Shown: positions 9,447-21,423 of the stretch, in pieces
Layout of the letters: every line of letters starts with the position of its first letter
Position numbering within the stretch: the stretch's first letter is position 1
NCBI GenBank assembly: GCA_918807975.1
Contig: OU964926.1
Location: 62,001 to 126,000, forward strand
Direction of reading: 5' to 3'
Length of the DNA stretch: 64,000 nucleotides
Origin: Aplidium turbinatum
Lineage: Eukaryota > Chordata > Ascidiacea > Aplousobranchia > Polyclinidae
Position numbers and translations under genes: made by a program
The notes under the pieces: model-generated
Seen by the model: the letters and a program-made list of their open reading frames with translations, nothing else
What the model was told of the DNA's origin: nothing
The model's database searches: none

Positions 9447-12183
9447 GAGAAACTGTCTAACTCTTTTTGTTTGAAACTAACGTCATTAAAAATTGTCTAA
9501 GAAAGTTTTTTTAAGTACTAAAAGTGAAAATTATTGAAAAAAAATTGTCTTTTCAAAAAAATTTTTCTAAGACATTTCATACAGTGAAAAATAATTTTTT
9601 TTTGCGAAACTGTCTAATTCTTTTTGTTTGAAACTAACGTCATTAAAAATTGTCTAAGAAAGTTTTTTTACGTACTAAAAGTGAAAATTATTGAAAAAAA
9701 ATTGTCTTTTCAAAAAAATTTTTCTAAGACATTTCATACAGTGAAAAATATTTTTTTTTGCGAAACTATCCAATTCTTTTTGTTTGAAACTAACGTCATT
9801 AAAAATTGTCTAAGAAAGTTTTTTTACGTACTAAAAGTGATAATTATTGAAAAAAATTTTCTTTTCAAAAAAAATTTTCAAAGATTTTTCAAAGACATTT
9901 CATACAGTGAAAAATAATTTTTTTTTTCGAAACTGTCTAATTCTTTTTGTTTGAAACTAACGTCATTACAAATTGTCTAAGAAAGTTTTTTTAAGTACTA
10001 AAAGTGAAAATTATTGAAAAAAAGTTGTCTTTTCAAAAAAATTTTTCTAAGACATTTCATACAGTGAAAAATAATTTTTATTTGCGAAACTGTCTAATTC
10101 GTTTTGTTTGAAACTAACGTCATTAAAAATTGTCTAAGAAAGTTTTTTTACGTACTAAAAGTGAAAACTATTGAAAAAAATTTTCTTTTCAAGAAAAATT
10201 TTCAAAAATTTTTCTAAGACATTTCATACAGTGAAAAATAATTTTTATTTGCGAAACTGTCTAATTCGTTTTGTTTGAAACTAACGTCATTAAAAATTGT
10301 CTAAAAAAGTTTTTTTACGTACTAAAAGTGAAAATTATTGAAAAAAATTTTCTTTTCAAGAAAAATTTTCAAAAATTTTTCTAAGACATTTCATATAGTG
10401 AAAAATAATTTTTTTTTGCGAAACTGTCTAATTCTTTTTGTTTGAAACTAACGTCATTAAAAATTGTCTAAGAAAGTTTTTTTAAGTACTAAAAGTGAAA
10501 ATTATTGAAAAAAAATTGTCTTTTCAAAAAAATTGTTCTAAGACATTTCATACAGTGAAAAATAATTTTTTTTTGCGAAACTGTCTAATTCGTTTTGTTT
10601 GAAACTAACGTCATTAAAAGTTGTCTAAGAAAGTTTTTTTACGTACTAAAAGTGAAAATTATTGAAAAAAAATTTTCTTTTCAAAAAAATTTTTCCAAGA
10701 CATTTCATACAGTGAAAAATAATTTTTTTTTGCGAAACTGTCTAATTCTTTTTGTTTGAAACTAACGTCATTAAAAATTGTCTAAGAAAGTTTTTTTACG
10801 TACTAAAAGTGAAAATTATTGAAAAAAAATTGTCTTTTCAAAAAAATTTTTCTAAGACATTTCATACAGTGAAAAATTTTTTTTTTTTGAGAAACTATCC
10901 AATTCTTTTTGTTTGAAACTAACGTCATTAAAAATTGTCTAAGAAAGTTTTTTTACGTACTAAAAGTGAAAATTATTGAAAAAAATTTTCTTTTCAAAAA
11001 AAATTTTCAAAGATTTTTCAAAGACATTTCATACAGTCAAAAATAATTTTTTTTTTCGAAACTGTCTAATTCTTTTTGTTTGAAACTAACGTCATTACAA
11101 ATTGTCTAAGAAAGTTTTTTTACGTACTAAAAGTGAAAATTATTGAAAAAAAGTTGTCTTTTCAAAAAAATTTTTCTAAGACATTTCATACAGTGAAAAA
11201 TAATTTTTATTTGCGAAACTGTCTAATTCGTTTTGTTTGAAACTAACGTCATTAAAAATTGTCTAAAAAAGTTTTTTTACGTACTAAAAGTGAAAATTAT
11301 TGAAAAAAATTTTCTTTTCAAGAAAAATTTTCAAAAATTTTTCTAAGACATTTCATATAGTGAAAAATAATTTTTTTTTGCGAAACTGTCTAATTCTTTT
11401 TGTTTGAAACTAACGTCATTAAAAATTGTCTAAGAAAGTTTTTTTAAGTACTAAAAGTGAAAATTATTGAAAAAAAATTGTCTTTTCAAAAAAATTGTTC
11501 TAAGACATTTCATACAGTGAAAAATAATTTTTTTTTGCGAAACTGTCTAATTCGTTTTGTTTGAAACTAACGTCATTAAAAGTTGTCTAAGAAAGTTTTT
11601 TTACGTACTAAAAGTGAAAATTATTGAAAAAAAATTTTCTTTTCAAAAAAATTTTTCCAAGACATTTCATACAGTGAAAAATAATTTTTTTTTGCGAAAC
11701 TGTCTAATTCTTTTTGTTTGAAACTAACGTCATTACAAATTGTCTAAGAAAGTTTTTTTACGTACTAAAAGTGAAAATTATTGAAAAAAAGTTGTCTTTT
11801 CAAAAAAATTTTTCTAAGACATTTCATACAGTGAAAAATAATTTTTATTTGCGAAACTGTCTAATTCGTTTTGTTTGAAACTAACGTCATTAAAAATTGT
11901 CTAAGAAAGTTTTTTTACGTACTAAAAGTGAAAACTATTGAAAAAAATTTTCTTTTCAAGAAAAATTTTCAAAAATTTTTCTAAGACATTTCATACAGTG
12001 AAAAATAATTTTTATTTGCGAAACTGTCTAATTCTTTTTGTTTGAAACTAACGTCATTAAAAATTGTCTAAGAAAGTTTTTTTAAGTACTAAAAGTGAAA
12101 ATTATTGAAAAAAATTTTCTTTTCAAGAAAAATTTTCAAAACTTTTTCTAAGACATTTCATACAGTGAAAAATAATTTTTTTT
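9447..12183. repeat. B sub-array block of 2,737 bp
   Basis: The next block after 7044-9446, about 17 monomers, so about two more than its neighbour (334 bp). It holds GAGAAACTATCC at 10889 but lacks the GAAACAAACGTC marker, which returns near 13015 at the same distance (827 bp) from the third boundary as in the first block. The copy 2 counterpart is 28469-31205. Confidence 0.8.
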
Positions 12184-15064
12184 GAGAAACTGTCTAACTC
12201 TTTTTGTTTGAAACTAACGTCATTAAAAATTGTCTAAGAAAGTTTTTTTAAGTACTAAAAGTGAAAATTATTGAAAAAAAATTGTCTTTTCAAAAAAATT
12301 TTTCTAAGACATTTCATACAGTGAAAAATAATTTTTTTTTGCGAAACTGTCTAATTCTTTTTGTTTGAAACTAACGTCATTAAAAATTGTCTAAGAAAGT
12401 TTTTTTACGTACTAAAAGTGAAAATTATTGAAAAAAAATTGTCTTTTCAAAAAAATTTTTCTAAGACATTTCATACAGTGAAAAATATTTTTTTTTTCGA
12501 AACTATCCAATTCTTTTTGTTTGAAACTAACGTCATTAAAAATTGTCTAAGAAAGTTTTTTTACGTACTAAAAGTGATAATTATTGAAAAAAATTTTCTT
12601 TTCAAAAAAAATTTTCAAAGATTTTTCAAAGACATTTCATACAGTGAAAAATAATTTTTTTTTTCGAAACTGTCTAATTCTTTTTGTTTGAAACTAACGT
12701 CATTACAAATTGTCTAAGAAAGTTTTTTTAAGTACTAAAAGTGAAAATTATTGAAAAAAAGTTGTCTTTTCAAAAAAATTTTTCTAAGACATTTCATACA
12801 GTGAAAAATAATTTTTATTTGCGAAACTGTCTAATTCGTTTTGTTTGAAACTAACGTCATTAAAAATTGTCTAAGAAAGTTTTTTTACGTACTAAAAGTG
12901 AAAACTATTGAAAAAAATTTTCTTTTCAAGAAAAATTTTCAAAAATTTTTCTAAGACATTTCATACAGTGAAAAATAATTTTTATTTGCGAAACTGTCTA
13001 ATTCTTTTTGTTTGAAACAAACGTCATTAAAAATTGTCTAAGAAAGTTTTTTTAAGTACTAAAAGTGAAAATTATTGAAAAAAAATTTTCTTTTCAAAAA
13101 AATTTTTCCAAGACATTTCATACAGTAAAAAATAATTTTTTTTTGCGAAACTGTCTAATTCTTTTTGTTTGAAACTAACGTCATTAAAAATTGTCTAAGA
13201 AAGTTTTTTTACGTACTAAAAGTGAAAATTATTGAAAAAAAATTGTCTTTTCAAAAAAATTTTTCTAAGACATTTCATACAGTGAAAAATAATTTTTTTT
13301 TGCGAAACTGTCTAATTCTTTTTGTTTGAAACTAACGTCATTAAAAATTGTCTAAGAAAGTTTTTTAAGTACTAAAAGTGAAAATTATTGAAAAAAATTT
13401 TCTTTTCAAGAAAAATTTTCAAAACTTTTTCTAAGACATTTCATACAGTGAAAAATAATTTTTTTTTGAGAAACTGTCTAATTCTTTTTGTTTGAAACTA
13501 ACGTCATTAAAAATCGTCTAAGAAAGTTTTTTTAAGTACTAAAAGTGAAAATTATTGAAAAATAATTGTCTTTTGAAAAAAATTTTTCTAAGACATTTCA
13601 TACATTGAAAAATAATTTTTTTTTGCGAAACTGTCTAATTCGTTTTGTTTGAAACTAACGTCATTAAAAATTGTCTAAAAAAGTTTTTTTACGTACTAAA
13701 AGTGAAAATTATTGAAAAAAAATTTTCTTTTCAAAAAATTTTTTCTAAGACATTTCATACATTGAAAAATAATTTTTTTTTGCGAAACTGTCTAATTCGT
13801 TTTGTTTGAAACTAACGTCATTAAAAATTGTCTAAGAAAGTTTTTTTACGTACTAAAAGTGAAAATTATTGAAAAAAAATTGTCTTTTCAAAAAAATTCT
13901 TCTAAGACATTTCATACAGTGAAAAATATTTTTTTTTTGCGAAACTATCCAAATCTTCTTGTTTGAAACTAACGTCATTAAAAATTGTCTAAGAAAGTTT
14001 TTTTACGTACTAAAAGTGAAAATTATTGAAAAAAATTTTCTTTTCCAAAAAAATTTCAAAAATTTTTCAAAGACATTTCATACAGTCAAAAATAATTTTT
14101 TTTTTCGAAACTGTCTAATTCTTTTTGTTTGAAACTAACGTCATTAAAAATTGTCTAAGAAAGTTTCTTTACGTACTAAAAGTGAAAATAATTGAAAAAA
14201 AATTTTCTTTTCAATAAAAATTTTCAAAACTTTTTTTAAGACATTTCATACAGTGAAAAATAATTTTTTTTTGCGAAACTGTCTAATTCTTTTTGTTTGA
14301 AACTAACGTCATTAAAAATTGTCTAAGAAAGTTTTTTTACGTACTAAAAGTGAAAATTATTGAAAAAAAATTTTCTTTTCAAAATAAATTTTCAAAGACA
14401 TTTCATACAGTGAAAAATAATTTTTTTTTGGGAAATTGTCTAAGTCTTTTTGTTTGAAACTAACGTCATTAAAAATTGTCTAAGAAAGTTTTTTTACGTA
14501 CTAAAAGTGAAAATTATTGAAAAAAAATTGTCTTTTCAAAAAAATTTTTCCAAGACATTTCATACAGTGAAAAATAATTTTTTTTTGCGAAACTGTCTAA
14601 TTCTTTTTGTTTGAAACTAACGTCATTAAAAATTGTCTAAGAAAGTTTTTTTACGTACTAAAAGTGAAAATTATTGAAAAAAAATTATCTTTTCAAAAAA
14701 ATTTTTCCAAGACATTTCATAAAGTGAAAAATAATTTTTTTTTGCGAAACTATCCAATTCTTTTTGTTTGAAACTAACGTCATTAAAAATTGTCTAAGAA
14801 AGTTTTTTTACGTACTAAAAGTGAAAAATATTGAAAAAATTGTCTTTTCAAAAAACATTTTCAAAAATTTTTCTAAGACATTTCATACAGTGAAAAATAA
14901 TTTTTGTTTGCGAAACTGTCTAATTCTTTTTGTTTGAAACTAACGTCATTAAAAATTGTCTAAGAAAGTTTTTTTACGTACTAAAAGTGAAAATTATTGA
15001 AAAAAAATTTTCTTTTCAAAAAAATTTTCTAAGACATTTCATACAGTGCAAAATGATTTTTTTT

Positions 15065-15429
15065 GTTCATTAATAATAGGGTGCCAGTCATGTGAAAACC
15101 ACTGAAAATTTTTCCTGAGATATTTAATTGAAAATTGCACACATTAAAGATTTTTTTATGTTCATTAATAATGGCAGCCAGTCATGTGGAAACCACTGAA
15201 AAATTTTCCTGAGACATTTCATTGCAAATTGCACACATTAAAGTTTTTTATTATGTTCATTAATAATGGCAGCCAGTCATGTGGAAACCACTGAAAAATT
15301 TTCCTGAGACATTTCATTGCAAAGTGCACACATTAAAGTTTTCTTTTATTTTCATTAATAATGGCAGCCAGTCATGTGGAAACCTCTGAAAAAATTTCCT
15401 GAGACACTTCATTGCAAATTGCACACATT
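15065..15429. repeat. Family A array, four units
   Basis: Follows the B array through CATACAGTGCAAAATGAT. Units begin at 15079 (GGGTGCC type, with GTGAAAACC and TATTTAATTG), 15173, 15268 and 15363. The last has CCTCTGAAAAAATTTCC and GACACTTC and passes into a C2 unit. Confidence 0.93.
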
Positions 15430-16152
15430 GAACAAGAATTTTTTTCAAAGTTTTTCAAAATTTTTTTCCTACTGCAAAAGTTTATTTTTATGTTCAGTAA
15501 TATTGTTTTATCATTCCAAAACGTGTTAGCACCGCTAAAACTTGGTTTTAAGTTAAAAATTTGTCAATGAACAAAAGTTCATTGAATTGCTTATACCTGC
15601 ATTGAGAGCTGCGCAGCTGCTTTATTTAAGGAGATAGCGTATATTTTAAGTTAAAGTCGCACTCTAATTATTTTTTTTGACTTAAGTTATTGTAAATGGC
15701 CTAAGATATTTTATCCTACACAAAAAGTTTGGATTATCAAGAAAAAAATTTTTTTTCGAAAATCTTTTTAAAAAATTTTCCAAGACATTACATTGTCATT
15801 TCATACAGTGAAAAAAAAAATTTTTTTTCCGAAGTTTTTCAATTCTTTTTGTTTGAAACTAACGTCATTAAAATATGTCTAAGAAAGCTTTTTTAACGTA
15901 CTAAAAGTAAAAGCTTTTGAGGAAAATTGTCTTTTCAAAAAACATTTTCAAAAATTTTTCTAAGACATTTCATACAGTGAAAAATAATTTTTTTTTACGA
16001 ATCTTTTCAATTCTTTTTGTTTGAAACTAACGTCATTAAAAGTTGTCTAAGAAAGTTTTTTTACGTACTAAAAGTAAACGTTATTGAAAAAAAATTGTCC
16101 TTTTAAAAAAATGTTTCTAAGACATTTCATACAGTGCAAAATGATTTTTTTT
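15430..16152. repeat. C2 unit directly after A (no C1)
   Basis: C2 form with TTTCAAAGTTTTTC near its start (2 bp longer than the unit at 1151), stem-loop at 15564, and tail variants GAAAGCTTTTTTAACG and AAAAGCTTTTGAGG. In the matching place of copy 3 a C1 unit (60689) stands before the C2 unit (61410), so this copy either lost C1 or never had it. Confidence 0.9.
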
Positions 16153-17084
16153 GTTCATTAATAATAGAGTGCCAGACATGTGGAAACCACTGAAAATTTT
16201 TCCTGAGACATTTCATTGAAAATTGCACACATTAAAGTTTTTTTTATGTTCATTAATAATGGCAGCAAGTCATGTGGAAACCACTGAAAAATTTTCCTGA
16301 GACATTTCATTGCAATTTGCACACATTAAAGTTTTTTTTTATGTTCATTAATAATGGCAGCCAGTCATGTGGAAACCACTGAAAAATTTTCCTGAGACAT
16401 TTCATTGCAAAATGCACACATTAAAGTTTTTTTTTATCTTCATTAATAATGGCAGCCAATCATGTGGAAACCACTGAAAAATTTTCCTGAGACATTTCAT
16501 TGCAAAGTGCACACATTAAAATTTTTTTTATGTTCATTAATAATGGCAGCCAGTCATGTGGAAACCACTGAAAAATTTCCCTGAGACATTTCATTGCAAA
16601 CTGCACACATTAAAGTTTTTTTTTATGTTCATAAATAATGGCAGCCAGTCATGTGGAAACCACTAAAAAATTTGCCTGAGACATTTCATTGCAAATTGCC
16701 CACATTAAAGTTTTTTTTTATGTTCATTAATAATGGCAGCCAGTCATGTGGAAACCACTGAAATGTTTTCCTGAGACACTTCATTGCAAATTGCACACAT
16801 TAAAGTTTTTTTTTATGTTTATTAATAATGGCAGCCAGTCATGTGGAAACCACTGAAAAGTTTTTCTGAGACATTTCATTGCAAATTGCACACATTAAAG
16901 TTTTTTTTATGTTCATAAATAATGGCAGCCAGTCATGTGGAAACCTCTGAAAAATTTTCCTGAGACATTTCATTGCAAATTGCACACATTAAAGTTTTTT
17001 TTATGTTCATTAATGATGGCAGCCAGTCATGTGGAAACTTCTGAAAAAATTTCCTGAGACATTTCATTGCAAAGTGCACACATT
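16153..17084. repeat. Family A array, ten units
   Basis: Units begin at 16167 (AGAGTGCC), 16261 (GGCAGCAAG), 16356, 16451 (CCAATCATG), 16545 (TTTCCCTG), 16640 (CACTAAAAAA), 16735 (GAAATGTTTTCC), 16830 (GAAAAGTTTTT), 16924 (CCTCTG) and 17018 (CTTCTG). The order of marked units is the same in the blocks at 35176 and 62133, so units have fixed positions in a ten-unit repeat. Confidence 0.94.
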
Positions 17085-17806
17085 GAACAAGAATTTTTTT
17101 CAAAATTTTTTAAAGTTTTTTTCATATTGCAAAAGTTTATTTTTATGTTCAGTAATATTGTTTTATCATTCCAAAACATGTTAGCACCGCTAAAGCTACA
17201 GTAGAAATTGAATAACGTCACCCCAGGGGAAACAGAAAAAGTGACGACTTACACGAACTGACGACTTACACGAAAACTTTTCAAACTTGTTTTAATAATG
17301 CAAAAGTTTATTTTGATGTTCAGTAATATTGTTTTATTATTCTAAAACGTGTTAGCACCGCTAAAACTTGGTTTCAAGTTAAAAATTTGTCAATGAACAA
17401 AAGTTCATTGAATTGCTTATACCTGCATTGAGAGCTGCGCAGCTGCTTTATTTAAGGAGATAGCGTATATTTTAAGTTAAAGTCACACTCTAATTATTTT
17501 TTTTGACTAAAGTTATTGTAAATGGCCTAAGAGATTTTATCCTACACAAAAAGTTTCGATTATCAAGAAAAAAAAATTTTTTTTAAAATCTTTTTCAAAA
17601 ATTTTTCCAAGACATTACACTGTCATTTCATACAGTGAAAAAAAAAATTTTATTCCGAAGCTTTCCAATTCTTTTTGTTTGAAACTAACGTCATTAAAAA
17701 TTGTCTAAGAAAGTTGTTTTACGTACTAAAAGTGAACATTATTGAAAAAATCAAAAATCGTTTGCAAAATTTTTTATAAGACATTTCATAACTCATTGCA
17801 CACATT
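17085..17806. repeat. C1 composite unit
   Basis: Same plan as the unit at 430, 722 bp: 17-bp repeat from 17242, stem-loop 17390-17411. It differs in an A-run (AAGAAAAAAAAATT near 17565) and in TACACTGTCATTTC. With the following C2 and A block it forms a module repeating at 2,367-2,368 bp (next C1 at 19453). Confidence 0.92.
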
Positions 17807-18527
17807 GAACAAGAATTTTTTTCAGTTTTTCAAAATTTTTTTCCTACTGCAAAAGTTTATTTTTATGTTCAGTAATATTGTTTTATCATTCCAAAACGTG
17901 TTAGCACCGCTAAAACTTGGTTTTAAGTTAAAAATTTGTCAATGAACAAAAGTTCATTGAATTGCTTATACCTGCATTGAGAGCTGCGCAGCTGCTTTAT
18001 TTAAGGAGATAGCGTATATTTTAAGTTAAGGTCCCACTCTAATTATTTTTTTTGACTTAAGTTATTGTAAATGGCCTAAGATATTTTATCCTACACAAAA
18101 AGTTTGGATTATCAAGAAAAAAATTTTTTTTCGAAAATCTTTTTAAAAAATTTTTCCAAGACATTACATTGTCATTTCAGACAGTGAAAAAAAAAATTTT
18201 TTTTCCGAAGCTTTTCAATTCTTTTTGTTTGAAACTAACGTCATTAAAAATTGTCTAAAAAAGTTGTTTTACGTACTACAAGTGACAATTATTGAAAAAA
18301 ATTGTTTTTTCAAAAAAAATTTTCAAAACTTTTTCTAAGACATTTCATACAGTGAAAAATAATTTTTTTTTGCGAAACTATGCAATTCTTTTTGTTTGTA
18401 ACTAACGTCATTAAAAATTGTCTAAGAAAGTTTTTTTACGTACTAAAAGTGAAAATTATTGAAAAAAAATTGTCTTTTCAAAAAAAATTTTCTAAGACAT
18501 TTCATACAGTGCAAAATGATTTTTTTT
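17807..18527. repeat. C2 composite unit
   Basis: 721 bp, stem-loop at 17939. It has TTTCAGACAGTG near 18176 where the unit at 1151 has TTTCATACAGTG; the same change is in the copy 2 counterpart near 37200, so it predates the 19-kb duplication. Its tail ends in the B-to-A passage GTGCAAAATGAT. Confidence 0.92.
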
Positions 18528-19452
18528 GTTCATTAATAATAGGGTGCCAGTCATGTGGAAACCACTGAAAAATTTTCCTGAGATTTCATTGAAAGTTGCA
18601 CACATTAAAGTTTTATGTTCATTAATAATGGCAGCCAGTCATGTGGAAACCACTGAAAAATTTTCCTGAGACATTTCATTGCAAATTGCACACATTAAAG
18701 TTTTTTATTATGTTCATTAATAATGGCAGCCAGTCATGTGGAAACCACTGAAAAATTTTCCTGAGACATTTCATTGCAATTTGCACACATTAAAGTTTTT
18801 TTTTATGTTCATTAATAATGGCAGCCAGTCATGTGGAAACCACTGAAAAATGTTCCTGAGACATTTCATTGCAAAATGCACACATTAAAGTTTTTTTTTA
18901 TCTTCATTAATAATGGCAGCCAATCATGTGGAAACCACTGAAAAATTTTCCTGAGACATTTCATTGCAAAGTGCACACATTAAAATTTTTTTTATGTTCA
19001 TTAATAATGGCAGCCAGTCATGTGGAAACCACTGAAAAATTTCCCTGAGACATTTCATTGCAAACTGCACACATTAAAGTTTTTTTTTATGTTCATAAAT
19101 AATGGCAGCCAGTCATGTGGAAACCACTAAAAAATTTGCCTGAGACATTTCATTGCAAATTGCCCACATTAAAGTTTTTTTTTATGTTCATTAATAATGG
19201 CAGCCAGTCATGTGGAAACCACTGAAAAGTTTTTCTGAGACATTTCATTGCAAATTGCACACATTAAAGTTTTTTTATGTTCATAAATAATGGCAGCCAG
19301 TCATGTGGAAACCTCTGAAAAATTTTCCTGAGACATTTCATTGCAAATTGCACACATTAAAGTTTTTTTTATGTTCATTAATAATGGCAGCCAGTCATGT
19401 GGAAACTTCTGAAAAAATTTCCTGAGACATTTCATTGCAAAGTGCACACATT
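18528..19452. repeat. Family A array, ten units, across the copy 1/2 boundary
   Basis: Units begin at 18542, 18630, 18725, 18820, 18915, 19009, 19104, 19199, 19292 and 19386. Compared with the block at 16153 it has one more early unit (18820, with GAAAAATGTTCC) and lacks the GAAATGTTTTCC unit, so the two ten-unit blocks are equal in number but not in content. Confidence 0.94.
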
Positions 19453-20173
19453 GAACAAGAATTTTTTTCAAAATTTTTTAAAGTTTTTTTCATATTGCAA
19501 AAGTTTATTTTTATGTTCAGTAATATTGTTTTATCATTCCAAAACATGTTAGCACCGCTAAAGCTACAGTAGAAATTGAATAACGTCACCCCAGGGGAAA
19601 CAGAAAAAGTGACGACTTACACGAACTGACGACTTACACGAAAACTTTTCAAATTTGTTTTAATAATGCAAAAGTTTATTTTGATGTTCAGTAATATTGT
19701 TTTATTATTCTAAAACGTGTTAGCACCGCTAAAACTTGGTTTCAAGTTAAAAATTTGTCAATGAACAAAAGTTCATTGAATTGCTTATACCTGCATTGAG
19801 AGCTGCGCAGCTGCTTTATTTAAGGAGATAGCGTATATTTTAAGTTAAAGTCACACTCTAATTATTTTTTTTGACTAAAGTTATTGTAAATGGCCTAAGA
19901 GATTTTATCCTACACAAAAAGTTTCGATTATCAAGAAAAAAAATTTTTTTTGAAAATCTTTTTCAAAAATTTTTCCAAGACATTACATTGTCACTTCATA
20001 CAGTGAAAAAAAAATTTTATTCCGAAGCTTTCCAATTCTTTTTGTTTGAAACTAACGTCATTAAAAATTGTCTAAGAAAGTTGTTTTACGTACTAAAAGT
20101 GAACATTATTGAAAAAATCAAAAATCGTTTGCAAAATTTTTTATAAGACATTTCATAACTCATTGCACACATT
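19453..20173. repeat. C1 composite unit
   Basis: Counterpart of the unit at 430; the compared lines are identical, including the A- and T-runs near 19935. 17-bp repeat from 19610, stem-loop 19758-19779. Confidence 0.92.
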
Positions 20174-20894
20174 GAACAAGAATTTTTTTCAGTTTTTCAA
20201 AATTTTTTTCCTACTGCAAAAGTTTATTTTTATGTTCAGTAATATTGTTTTATCATTCCAAAACGTGTTAGCACCGCTAAAACTTGGTTTTAAGTTAAAA
20301 ATTTGTCAATGAACAAAAGTTCATTGAATTGCTTATACCTGCATTGAGAGCTGCGCAGCTGCTTTATTTAAGGAGATAGCGTATATTTTAAGTTAAGGTC
20401 CCACTCTAATTATTTTTTTTGACTTAAGTTATTGTAAATGGCCTAAGATATTTTATCCTACACAAAAAGTTTGGATTATCAAGAAAAAAATTTTTTTTCG
20501 AAAATCTTTTTAAAAAATTTTTCCAAGACATTACATTGTCATTTCATACAGTGAAAAAAAAAATTTTTTTTCCGAAGCTTTTCAATTCTTTTTGTTTGAA
20601 ACTAACGTCATTAAAAATTGTCTAAAAAAGTTGTTTTACGTACTACAAGTGACAATTATTGAAAAAAATTGTTTTTTCAAAAAAAATTTTCAAAACTTTT
20701 TCTAAGACATTTCATACAGTGAAAAATAATTTTTTTTTGCGAAACTATGCAATTCTTTTTGTTTGTAACTAACGTCATTAAAAATTGTCTAAGAAAGTTT
20801 TTTTACGTACTAAAAGTTAAAATTATTGAAAAAAAATTGTCTTTTCAAAAAAAATTTTCTAAGACATTTCATACAGTGCAAAATGATTTTTTTT
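20174..20894. repeat. C2 composite unit
   Basis: Counterpart of the unit at 1151, with the same AAAAGTTAAAATT variant in the last B-like segment. Stem-loop 20306-20327. Confidence 0.92.
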
Positions 20895-21423
20895 GTTCAT
20901 TAATAATAGGGTGCCAGTCATGTGGAAACCACTGAAAAATTTTCCTGAGATTTCATTGAAAGTTGCACACATTAAAGTTTTATGTTCATTAATAATGGCA
21001 GCCAGTCATGTGGAAACCACTGAAAAATTTTCCTGAGACATTTCATTGCAAATTGCACACATTAAAGTTTTTTATTATGTTCATTAATAATGGCAGCCAG
21101 TCATGTGGAAACCACTGAAAAATTTTCTTGAGACATTTCATTGCAAAATGCACACATGAAAGTTTTTTTTTATCTTCATTAATAATGGCAGCCAATCATG
21201 TGGAAACCACTGAAAAATTTTCCTGAGACATTTCATTGCAAAGTGCACACATTAAAATTTTTTTTATGTTGATTAATAATGGCAGCCAGTCATGTGGAAA
21301 CCACTGAAAAATTTCCCTGAGATATTTCATTGCAAACTGCACACATTAAAGTTTTTTTTTATGTTCATAAATAATGGCAGCCAGTCATGTGGAAACCACT
21401 AAAAAATTTTCCTTAGACATTTC
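20895..21423. repeat. Family A array, six units, last one truncated
   Basis: Units begin at 20909, 20997, 21092, 21187, 21281 and 21376. It has the same missing unit and the same cut at TTAGACATTTC as 1872-2400, so the junction was in place before the 19-kb duplication. Confidence 0.93.

Larger units (their letters stand above)
2401..15064. repeat. Family B array, about 79 monomers (copy 1)
   Basis: 12.66 kb of uninterrupted B monomers in two length classes. The 157-bp class has TTTTCAAAAAAATTTTTCTA before AGACATTTCAT; the class of about 166 bp has TTTTCAAGAAAAATTTTCA and an extra A/T stretch. Recurrent variants are TACGTAC or AAGTACT, TTCGTTTTG or TTCTTTTTG, CATTACAAATTG or CATTAAAAATTG, and ACTATCC or ACTGTCT. 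They recur in blocks: a CAAAGATTTTTC variant is at 4261, 5233, 6506, 7477, 9879, 11008 and 12617. Open frames of up to 97 codons translate the monomer itself and are not genes. Confidence 0.95.
1..19023. repeat. Higher-order repeat, copy 1 (19,023-bp period)
   Basis: The first base of the window recurs at 19024 and landmarks recur 19,022-19,023 bp later throughout (for example C1 units at 430 and 19453, C2 units at 1151 and 20174, the 10-unit A block at 16153 and 35176). Order: A, C1, C2, A, B array, A, C2, A, C1, C2, A. The one-base change in period comes from a T-run near 3390 with 8 T here and 7 T in copy 2. The start is set by the window edge and is not a biological boundary. Spot comparison of lines shows only scattered substitutions and homopolymer changes against copy 2, so the duplication is recent or the copies are being homogenised. 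Confidence 0.95.

Noticed and set aside
9624-9917. 97-codon open frame with a repeated peptide (ETNVIKNCLRKFFYVLKV), also at 12361, 28646, 31383 and a 106-codon relative at 45749
   Set aside because: It is the B monomer translated. Most neighbouring monomers close the frame, the start is TTG, and the frame survives only where adjacent monomer lengths happen to agree.
2401-15064. CENP-B-like box in the B monomer
   Set aside because: No match to the TTCG-N4-A-N2-CGGG pattern; the CGs lie in ACGTC, ACGTA and CGAAA contexts only.
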